From: Actinomycetes bacterium
GTDB taxonomy: Bacteria; Actinomycetota; Acidimicrobiia; Acidimicrobiales; Palsa-688
DNA length: 8,254 nucleotides
Direction of reading: 5' to 3'
Assembly: GCA_021808425.1 (NCBI GenBank)
Contig: JAKBBS010000126.1
Location: forward strand, 1-8,254
The notes below the pieces were generated by a model. That model was not told the DNA's origin, searched no databases, and saw only the letters and a list, made by a program, of their open reading frames with translations. The first letter of the stretch is position 1, and each line of letters starts with the position of its first letter. This document shows positions 1-5,329 of this stretch, piece after piece. The position numbers and the translations under genes are program-made.

Positions 1-1035
1 AAGCTCCCGGCCCCGCTCGCCGCCCTCGCCAACCGCCCGCACGGCCGCTACCGGCTCGGCTGTCCGGTCTCCTGGCCTCATCGTGGGGACGAGGTCGCCG
101 CCCAGGCGACCGGAGGGGCTGTCCGCTACGATATCTGTTACGACGCGTCTAAGCGTCGCTGGTACATCGACGCGTCGCGGAAGACCGCCAACTCCCCGAT
201 CGCCTCTCTCGACCAGCTGCGCCAAGGGCCGGTCGTCGCTGTCGATGTCAACGTCGGGCACCTCGCTGTGGCGGTCCTCGACTGCTGCGGCAACTCGATA
301 GGCACCCCGACCACGATCCCCCTCGCCGTCGACGGGCTGGAGGCGTCGCATCGAGACGGGCTCATCAGGGACGCTATCTCCCAGGTGCTCGCGATCGGCG
401 CCGCCAACCATGCCGGGGCAGTGGTCGTCGAGAACCTCGACTTCGCCGCAGCGCGCGTCGAGGGACGCGAACAGGTCGGCTACCGCCCATCGAGGGGCAA
501 GAGAGGAAAGAAGTTCCGCCGGCACATCTCGGGGCTGCCGACCGCGAAGCTACGTGACCGGCTCACCCAGATGGCCTACAACGCCGGGGTCGCGGTCATC
601 GCCGTCGACCCCGCCTACACCTCGAAGTGGGGGGCGCAGCACTGGCTCGCACCACTTCGGGCGCAATACCCGCAGCAGTCCCTGACCGGTCACCACGCAG
701 CATCGGTGGCGATCGGCAGGCGCGGGCTCGGACAGCGACTCCGGAGACGGGGCACGAGCGCTCGGACTCCACCAGTGGATGGGGAACGAGCCACCGCGAG
801 TGCCTCCGAAGGAGGGCCCATACCGGTGATACCCGCCGGTCTGGACGAGCCCGCATTAAGCAGGGAGACCAAGCCGAGACGAGGCACGAGGCGACCGTCG
901 GACGATCGCACGAGGCGATCGAGAAGCGACGGCAGTAAGACCACAATGCCTACCTCAGCCGCGGAAGTCTCCCAGGAGACCCAAGACCGTTCGGGGTCCC
1001 CCGTTAAGCAGGACTCACTCCTGCTCAGTGTCTAG
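1..1035 (+). CDS. tnpB: TnpB-related protein (IS200/IS605 OrfB-like), 5' end outside window
   Basis: The frame is open from base 1 to the TAG at 1033-1035 (344 codons), so the start and the N-terminal part lie to the left. The N-terminal visible part (LPAPLAALANRPHGRYRL, then RYDICYDASKRRWYIDAS) and the core match the actinobacterial TnpB-related family. RuvC-I is VVAVDVNVGHLAVAVLD with Asp at visible residue 82. RuvC-II is VVVENLDF with Glu at residue 144. DPAYTSKWGAQHW follows near residue 205. At the RuvC-III position the protein reads TGHHAASVAIGRR (His at 231-232) instead of the usual D-x-N-A-A, and there is no CxxC zinc ribbon. TnpB proteins are RNA-guided nucleases; whether this subgroup cuts DNA is unclear from the sequence. 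About 100 low-complexity residues follow the core and probably reflect an RNA scaffold in the DNA. No TnpA is visible. Confidence 0.88.
   Translation, partial: KLPAPLAALANRPHGRYRLGCPVSWPHRGDEVAAQATGGAVRYDICYDASKRRWYIDASRKTANSPIASLDQLRQGPVVAVDVNVGHLAVAVLDCCGNSIGTPTTIPLAVDGLEASHRDGLIRDAISQVLAIGAANHAGAVVVENLDFAAARVEGREQVGYRPSRGKRGKKFRRHISGLPTAKLRDRLTQMAYNAGVAVIAVDPAYTSKWGAQHWLAPLRAQYPQQSLTGHHAASVAIGRRGLGQRLRRRGTSARTPPVDGERATASASEGGPIPVIPAGLDEPALSRETKPRRGTRRPSDDRTRRSRSDGSKTTMPTSAAEVSQETQDRSGSPVKQDSLLLSV
790..1035 (+). ncRNA. Candidate omega-RNA (guide RNA scaffold) in the tnpB 3' end
   Basis: TnpB elements encode their guide RNA at the 3' end, overlapping the gene, with the guide read from DNA just past the element end. 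Here the last 80-100 codons are low-complexity and Arg/Ser/Thr rich, and the DNA under them holds short perfect hairpins: CCTCC-GAA-GGAGG (803-815), GTCTC-CCAG-GAGAC (967-980) and AGCAGGA-CTCAC-TCCTGCT (1007-1025). The 7-bp stem of the last hairpin ends eight bases before the stop codon. If the RNA ends near 1035, the guide would be read from the adjacent IS66 remnant. The 5' limit is arbitrary. The assignment rests on position and folding only. Confidence 0.4.
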
Positions 1036-1265
1036 GAACGGTGTGAGCGCCGGGTTGGGTGCTCGGGCGTGGCGGGCAAGGTAGTCGATGGCTTCGACGC
1101 TTGTTGGGAGGCGGTGCGCAAGACGTTGGCGACGGTCCCTTGGGTGGCTGCGCCGCGCCAGGTGCGGTGGCCGCTCCATACCTTGCGGTTGACCACGGCT
1201 GGGCGGATGGCTTGCTCGCAGCGCCAGTTGGTGGCCTCGACGCCGGGCGAAAGCGACAAGCCGTC
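1033..1265 (-). pseudogene. IS66-family transposase, C-terminal remnant with frameshift
   Basis: Reading leftward from about 1265, the minus strand encodes PGVEATNWRCEQAIRP, then AVVNRKVWSGHRT and RTASQQ. This is the conserved block near the C-terminus of IS66 transposases, holding the Glu of the DDE triad within the E-Q-A-I-R-P segment. After QQ (about 1101) the same frame becomes nonsense, but the neighbouring frame continues with VEAIDYLARHARAPNP and ALTPFL (1098 down to 1033), the expected C-terminal end. A single-base deletion near 1100 would explain this. The N-terminal roughly 400 residues of a normal IS66 transposase are absent. The coding end overlaps the tnpB stop region, suggesting the tnpB element inserted at or beside the end of this gene. 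It is not functional. Confidence 0.82.
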
Positions 1266-1302
1266 ACGACAGACCGTTGCCGGGTGCAAGGAGGTGCTTT
1301 AG

Positions 1303-1780
1303 CGAATGTGGCTCCTAGACCCCGTGCCAGCGTGGTGGCCGACCTTCTCGCCTCTGATGCTTTGGCGCAGGCGCCAGAGCATCAGCTCGCAGACCCGGCT
1401 TTGGTAGCGATTCTCGTGAACGCATCCGAGGCGACTCTCCTCGCAGGCGAAGGGCCGCAGATCCCTGGTGGCGAGACGTTCCTCGGGCGGCTCTACAAGT
1501 CGCTTGTCGACTTGTCGGTGAGGGTCGTGGCTTCGACACTCGAAGCGACTACGTCTCGTCTGAGGACCCAAAACGGCGATCACGAGATCGAACCCACCAT
1601 CGACGACCGCGACGGGAGAACGGTCGCGATCGAATCAAAGCTGTCGGCGACTGTGTCCGACAGGGATGTGCGCCATCTCAACTGGTTGGACCGCCACATC
1701 GGTGATCGCCTCGTCGACCGGCTCGTCATCAATACCGGTCCTGCCGCCTACCGTCGCGGCGACGGCGTCGCCGCCGTAGC
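1303..1780 (+). pseudogene. DUF4143-type AAA ATPase, C-terminal remnant with frameshift
   Basis: Two frames together give the C-terminal third of an ATPase with a DUF4143 domain. From 1306 one frame reads MWLLDPVPAWWPTFSPL; the sense then moves near 1357 to another frame reading AQAPEHQLADPAL (from about 1371), SLVDLSVRVVA, SRLRTQNGDHEIEP, TVAIESK, VRHLNWLDRHIGD and VINTGPAAYRRGDGVAAV (to about 1778). In the family the restriction-like motif is usually H-E-V-D-L...A-I-E-V-K; here the Asp is Glu (codon 1590-1592), while Glu and Lys of IESK remain. A TAG sits just upstream at 1300-1302, and the P-loop N-terminal half is missing. The open frame then runs on to 2111, but that stretch is antisense to padR and has no meaning of its own. 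This is a dead fragment. Confidence 0.75.
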
Positions 1781-2075
1781 GACGGCAGCTGGCCCACTGC
1801 AGCATCAGCTCGTTCAGCACCTGATCCCCGTTCTTTGTCAGCCGGTAGTTCTTGCGTGCCGGGCCGGTGGGCGACTCGCGCAACACCGACGACACGAGGC
1901 CGGCCCGACGTCGGCGTGTCAGAAGCGGGTGGACGGTACCCTGACTCACCACGATCGGCTCGTACTGGGCAGTGATCTGGCGGGCGATTTCGAAGGCGTA
2001 GGACTCCGCCCGGCGAAGCAGCCCCAGGATGCACAACTCGAGCACCCCGCGCTACAACTGCGACGAGTCATCCAT
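1635..2075 (-). pseudogene. PadR-family transcriptional regulator with early stop codon
   Basis: From the ATG at 2075 the minus strand reads MDDSSQL, then TAG (2054-2052), then RGVLELCILGLL. This is the normal start of an actinobacterial PadR regulator interrupted at codon 8. The remaining frame, openable from the GTG at 2045, gives the PadR winged helix: ESYAFEIARQI, then VSQGTVHPLLTR, LVSSVLRESPTG and PARKNYRLTKNGDQVLNEL. Similarity fades after QWASC (about 1790); the open frame continues to 1635 across the DUF4143 remnant and is probably meaningless there. Starting at GTG 2045 would keep most of the domain but drop the first helix end, so residual function is conceivable but unlikely. The IS end lies 57 bp upstream of the ATG, separating the gene from its original upstream DNA. 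Confidence 0.8.
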
Positions 2076-2126
2076 TTTCGCGACAACCCCGTCTCGGATA
2101 AGGGCTTGTAGTATTGCTGTCGGGGT

Positions 2127-2132
2127 TAGTTA
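2127..2132. repeat. Target-site duplication, left copy (TAGTTA)
   Basis: TAGTTA lies immediately outside the left terminal repeat and is repeated exactly at 3883-3888 outside the right one. Removing the IS and one copy restores GGGGTTAGTTAACGGGG as the original site. Confidence 0.85.
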
Positions 2133-2148
2133 CTTGCCCCTGAAAAAG
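2133..2148 (+). repeat. Left terminal inverted repeat of the IS
   Basis: CTTGCCCCTGAAAAAG pairs with the right end at 15 of 16 positions; similarity stops abruptly after this. Confidence 0.9.
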
Positions 2149-2243
2149 CCTGTGCGGTCGTGAGTCTGGTGGGTCTGGTGGGGTGTCTGTGAGGGCTCAG
2201 GTGCCTGTATCCCGGCCGTTTTTGCTTCTCCTGGCGGCCGTTT

Positions 2244-2260
2244 CGGTCCGTTTCGGACCG
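2244..2260. terminator. Perfect hairpin downstream of the transposase, possible terminator
   Basis: CGGTCCG-TTT-CGGACCG is a perfect 7-bp stem with a 3-base loop, 33 bp past the transposase stop codon on its transcribed side. It overlaps two direct copies of CCGTTTCGG (2239-2247 and 2249-2257). There is no T-run after it on the minus strand, so it would be an atypical intrinsic terminator; it could also protect the transcript 3' end or block outside transcription. Confidence 0.4.
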
Positions 2261-2292
2261 TCAGGCGCGCCGGGGAAGCCCGGCCGGCCGGG

Positions 2293-3753
2293 TCAGGCTG
2301 CTGCGGGCGGCGCGTTCGGTGTGGGCGGATCGCTGCCGTGTCGGGTCCGTGCTGTGCGTCTTCGTTCCCGGTCGGCTTCGCGGTTGGCGGCGAGGGCGGT
2401 GGCTTTGGTGGTGTTGTGGGCGAAGACACCCCACCCGCACCATGTTTGCGCGCCAGCGAGGCCGTCGAAGAGGGTGCGCCGCCACAGGTAGTCGCGTTTG
2501 AGGCAGGCGATACGCGCTTCGCTGCCGGTCCGCCACTTGACGAGACGAACGAAGCGACGCCCCCGCTGGGCGGCGATCCTCGCTGTGGGCGCCCTGCCTT
2601 TGCGGGGGATCGCGACCATCGCGACACCCAACGCGATCAGGGCGACGTCGATCGCGGCCTCTCCGTAGCCGCGGTCCGCGGTGACCGCCTTGGGGGCACA
2701 CCCGAAACGGGTCTTGATCCTGGCGACGGCCGGGGCGAGCATCGGGGCATCGGGCGGGTTACCGAGCGCCACCACATGATCCAACACGAGCCCGTCCGTG
2801 TTATCGGCGACCTGAGCTTTGTAGCCGAACTCGACCGGACGACCGAGACGGCCCTTGCTGATAGGACGCGCGTCAGGGTCGTGCAGGGACACGACCCGTG
2901 TCGCACCGTCAGGCACCCCGCCGGCGACACGGAGCCGGGTTTGGGCTATCACCGCCTCGAGCAGACCCGACACCCGGTCGATCTCCTCCAAAGCCCGCCG
3001 CGTCTTACCTGTCACCGGCGCACCGCGGCGGGCCAAGCTGCGGCGGGCGTTGACCGCGACGGCTCGGGCGTCGACGATGGTCGCTTCGGCTAGATCCGCG
3101 AGCTCAGCGGTGATCGCGATGACCTCGCCTCGGGCGTCGTCGGACCGGCGGCGCAGCCACACCGCTACCTCATGCGCCCGTCGGCGCACTGACCGTCCCC
3201 GATTCTTGAACCGCGTCCGTTTCGCCAGGCCGGCCGCCTTGAGCGCCGTGACGAGGGTGACCAGGGTAGCGACACCCTTCGCGAGCAATCCCGAGTCCGT
3301 CGGATAAGCCACGTTCGCCTCGACCACCGTCGTGTCCGCCCGGACCCGGTCCAAGCGGACCAGTCTCGCCTCGGCCGCTTTCGCCAACAACGCCTCGTTC
3401 AGCTCGCCGACCGCCGCCGGCCCGCAGCGCGCGGTGATCTTCAACAGCGTGGTCGGATGCGGGACCGCGACATCCAGCGGGATCCGGCAAAACCGCCGCC
3501 AAGCGATCGAGTCCGACACCTCCGCGCACAATGCCTCAAAACCGAGCTTATAGCGGTAGCGCAACACCATCATCCGCAGATACGTTTCGATCGGGATCGA
3601 CGGGCGCCCATGGCGAGGCGAGAAATACGGCTCGAAGAACCGCTCGTCGTCCAACCACAAGTCGATCTCGCCCAGCCCTGGCGGCAACCGGCGGGCGCAT
3701 TCCGGCAAAATCGCGTCCCACAAGGTCGGCTCAGCGTTTATGGTACGCAACAT
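2293..3753 (-). CDS. DDE transposase of the IS (ISNCY or IS5/IS1182-like)
   Basis: I choose the ATG at 3753 (486 aa), because homologues begin MLRTINAEPTLWD and an AAGGGA ribosome site lies 11 bases upstream; a GTG at 3777 would add eight residues. The N-terminal part (FFEPYFSPRHGRPSIPIETY, then RMMVLRYRYKLGFE and SIAWRRFCRIP) is the DUF772 domain common to IS5/IS1182-like transposases. Counting from GTG 3777, the likely catalytic triad is Asp148 in VRADTTVVEANVAYPTDSG, Asp368 in AVTADRGYGEA and Glu420 in KWRTGSEARIACLK. The usual ending motif TWCGWGVFAHN is present. An Arg/Ala-rich middle (about 180-290) separates the first and second Asp. The final 30 residues are Arg/Pro-rich tail. It cuts and joins the terminal repeats of this element. 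No frameshift or stop is visible. Confidence 0.92.
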   Translation of the reverse strand: MLRTINAEPTLWDAILPECARRLPPGLGEIDLWLDDERFFEPYFSPRHGRPSIPIETYLRMMVLRYRYKLGFEALCAEVSDSIAWRRFCRIPLDVAVPHPTTLLKITARCGPAAVGELNEALLAKAAEARLVRLDRVRADTTVVEANVAYPTDSGLLAKGVATLVTLVTALKAAGLAKRTRFKNRGRSVRRRAHEVAVWLRRRSDDARGEVIAITAELADLAEATIVDARAVAVNARRSLARRGAPVTGKTRRALEEIDRVSGLLEAVIAQTRLRVAGGVPDGATRVVSLHDPDARPISKGRLGRPVEFGYKAQVADNTDGLVLDHVVALGNPPDAPMLAPAVARIKTRFGCAPKAVTADRGYGEAAIDVALIALGVAMVAIPRKGRAPTARIAAQRGRRFVRLVKWRTGSEARIACLKRDYLWRRTLFDGLAGAQTWCGWGVFAHNTTKATALAANREADRERRRTARTRHGSDPPTPNAPPAAA

Positions 3754-3764
3754 GATGGCCCAGA

Positions 3765-3772
3765 TCCCTTCT
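3765..3772 (-). promoter_or_regulatory. Ribosome binding site of the transposase
   Basis: AGAAGGGA on the minus strand lies 11 bases before ATG 3753 and inside the GTG-started alternative, which favours the ATG. Confidence 0.5.
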
Positions 3773-3866
3773 CGCACAAGGGGTTTGGGTCATCATCGCA
3801 TCATTCAACCCCCAACACGCGGATCCCCCACCACAAAACCCTTACCCCACAAGGACTTCACGTCGA

Positions 3867-3882
3867 CTTCTTCAGGGGCAAG
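3867..3882 (-). repeat. Right terminal inverted repeat of the IS
   Basis: CTTCTTCAGGGGCAAG, the inverse of the left end with one mismatch. Confidence 0.9.
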
Positions 3883-3888
3883 TAGTTA
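3883..3888. repeat. Target-site duplication, right copy (TAGTTA)
   Basis: Exact copy of the 6 bases at 2127-2132, directly outside the right terminal repeat. Confidence 0.85.
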
Positions 3889-4032
3889 ACGGGGTCTTCG
3901 GCTCACTCCTTGAAGCGGTCTTGCTGACCATGTCGCTACAGACCACCTGCCAGCTGCGGTCATCAGGACCGAACACCGGCCAGCCCACGAAGTCAAGCGC
4001 CTTGCCTGAAACTGGTAGGTACAACGCAAGTC
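3889..4032. other. Gap between IS and antitoxin
   Basis: No convincing gene. It should carry the antitoxin promoter, but no clear -35/-10 pair or strong ribosome site is visible before ATG 4033. Before the IS inserted, this DNA was joined to the padR upstream region, giving a gap of about 200 bp between divergent padR and antitoxin genes. Confidence 0.5.
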
Positions 4033-4288
4033 ATGAGCCAGCCGGTTTCAGTTTCGACTGCCACCGTATCCCACCGAGGCCAGACCAACCTCCCCCCATC
4101 GTTGCGTCACCGGTGGCGCATCGACCATGGCGGCGAGGTGGCCATCGTGGATCTGGGAGACTCCGCGCTGATTCTGCCGGGGGGCGTCGAGACAGCCCGA
4201 GCCGAGCTCCACCTGGTCCTCTCTCGGGTCGGGAGCATATGAGGCAGGTATCGAGTCGATCACCGACATCGACCTTGCTGACAATTAG
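4033..4288 (+). pseudogene. AbrB/MazE/SpoVT-type antitoxin, frameshifted near the C-terminus
   Basis: From ATG 4033 the protein reads MSQPVSVSTATVSHRGQTNL, PPSLRHRWRIDHGGEVAIVD and LGDSALILPGG, a swapped-hairpin AbrB-type DNA-binding domain that would bind its own promoter and a partner toxin. In this frame it ends at TGA 4240-4242 (69 aa) after an atypical SRVGSI. The next frame from 4238 reads YEAGIESITDIDLADN and stops at TAG 4286-4288, which looks like the usual C-terminal toxin-binding tail (compare Y-D-A-G-L-A-A-I-D-D-P-D-L-A-D). So an indel between about 4222 and 4237 has split the gene. The DNA-binding part is intact and could still be made, without the toxin-neutralising tail. Confidence 0.75.
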
Positions 4289-4454
4289 GACGCTCCTGAT
4301 CGACGACCGCCTGCTGGTCGCTGCAATAGCGGCGATGCTGCGCCTACCAGACTACATCGGACTGCCGGACCCCCGGCTACTCGTCCCGGAGACGGTCGCC
4401 ATCCAACGCCGACACCCGCAGCTCAACGTCGGTCCCACATTGATTGGTCAATAG
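4239..4454 (+). pseudogene. Remnant of the partner toxin, internally deleted
   Basis: Directly after the antitoxin stop this frame encodes LLIDDRLLVAAIAAMLRLP, then DYIGLPDPRLLVPETVAIQR and RHPQLNVG, ending at TAG 4452-4454. The opening resembles the N-terminus of toxins paired with this antitoxin type (V-I-D-D-R-L-L-V), and the rest resembles a segment well downstream in them (L-P-D-x-I-G-L...R-H-x-L-N). About 70-80 residues between the two, and the C-terminus, seem to be missing. No ATG or GTG remains at the expected start near 4293; the only in-frame ATG is 4239, which overlaps the antitoxin's present stop as ATGA. It is almost certainly inactive. The family is my recognition and is uncertain. 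Confidence 0.45.
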
Positions 4455-4929
4455 GACCGCTTCTGTCAGCGCGAAGCCGGACACAAGGCCACCACGTTTG
4501 AGTCCCATCTTGCCTCGATCGCGCGGCCGGCTCCGAGGACTCCGCCACGACATCACTATGTGGCTGTCGGGGAAGTGCAGAATGTCAGCACGACGCCGAT
4601 ATCCCAGTCGACGACCGATTTGACAAGCCCTCCCAGTTCGAGCGAAACCAATGCGAGTAGGTCTCTCCTGCTTGCTCTTGCCACGCGCTCTGATGTTGCG
4701 TGCTTATATCGCTAGTCGATTAGTTGATTGATACTTCATGCCGGCAATGCTGTATGAAGGATCAAGCGTTTTGGGGAATAGCTGGCCCGAACTAGAGGCT
4801 GGGACTCTTGACCATGTCCGCCGGAGCGTTGGCGTCGGCGATGATGGGCGAAGCGAGATGTGGCGCTCTCGGGGCGCCACGAATCAAAGTGCTATGTCCG
4901 ATTGCGAGGAGGCGTTCGAATGCTACTGC
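4455..4929. other. Stretch without a recognisable gene
   Basis: Both strands contain only short open frames that I cannot match to any family. The part around 4700-4740 is noticeably AT-richer (GCTTATATCGCTAG, TTAGTTGATTGATAC) than its surroundings and could hold an old promoter or an insertion junction. From 4792 to 4929 the minus frame of the permease remnant stays open but no longer looks like permease. Confidence 0.5.
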
Positions 4930-5274
4930 CTGGCCTTTGGCGGACTCGGTGCTCATCACGCCGTCCGGGCTGGTGAGCGCGGTGATCGCCAACAAGATCC
5001 CTGCTATGGGGGTTTGGTACTAGCCGATGTTGATCAGGCTGGACAGCACGGTGACTGTCAGTCCCGAGGCCGCCATCATGATGCCGGCGAACACGGCTCC
5101 GGAGATGCGGCCGATGCCTGCCACGAAGACGATCGCCAGCAGGCCGAGCGATGTGAACGACGAGAACCCGGCGGGCGTGAGCGTGCACTGCTGGTAGCCG
5201 GTAAGGGCCCCGCCGATTCCGGCTATGTATGCGGCCGAAGCATACCTGCAGTCGGTTCGATCGGTCCTTGACAA
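4930..5274 (-). pseudogene. LivM-type branched-chain amino acid ABC permease, C-terminal fragment with stop
   Basis: The minus strand from about 5240 encodes ASAAYIAGIGGALTGYQQ, then SSFTSLGLLAIVFVAGIGRI and SGAVFAGIMMAASGLTVTVL, hydrophobic segments typical of the last membrane helices of LivM-like permeases, with the conserved G-I-G-R-I-S-G-A. After LINIG comes TAG (5022-5020), and in the same frame YQTPIAGILLAITALTSPDG continues the family pattern; homologues have G-K-Y-Q, so a Lys codon has become a stop. Similarity is lost upstream of about 5240 and downstream of about 4940, so roughly two thirds of a normal permease is absent. It is divergent from the iclR-type gene 55 bp away, hinting that the regulator once controlled an uptake operon here. 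Confidence 0.78.
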
Positions 5275-5329
5275 GACTCACACCGCTTGACGGTCATTTC
5301 CGGGATCGACGGGCGAGTATTCTTTCGAT

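Larger units (their letters stand above)
2133..3882. mobile_element. Complete 1750-bp insertion sequence with DDE transposase
   Basis: The element is bounded by CTTGCCCCTGAAAAAG at 2133-2148 and the inverse of CTTGCCCCTGAAGAAG at 3867-3882 (15 of 16 matching). It is flanked directly by the 6-bp repeat TAGTTA on both sides (2127-2132 and 3883-3888). It holds one full-length transposase on the minus strand, a 113-bp leader between the start codon and the right repeat, and about 145 bp between the stop and the left repeat. Complete ends, an exact target duplication and an undamaged gene suggest recent insertion, unlike the decayed genes around it. The transposase resembles those labelled ISNCY or IS5/IS1182-like in actinobacteria; the exact family is not settled. 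Confidence 0.92.

Noticed and set aside
1059..2111. Long 350-codon plus-strand open frame
   Set aside because: Only about 1360-1778 has family resemblance (DUF4143). Its start is antisense to the IS66 remnant and its end antisense to padR; it is a chance joining in GC-rich DNA.
2084..2127. AACCCCG/CGGGGTT inverted repeat upstream of padR
   Set aside because: It could be a PadR operator, but the 30-bp gap and simple G/C arms make chance likely.
2338..3093. 251-codon plus-strand open frame inside the IS
   Set aside because: It is the antisense shadow of the transposase and has no recognisable domain.
3883..4022. Minus-strand frame reading LDFVGWPVFGPDDRSWQV upstream of padR
   Set aside because: It looks faintly protein-like, but has no start, matches no family I know, and would only have joined the padR start before the IS inserted.
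4738..5271. 177-codon plus-strand open frame
   Set aside because: Antisense to the LivM fragment over half its length; Cys/His/Gln-rich composition is typical of a shadow frame.
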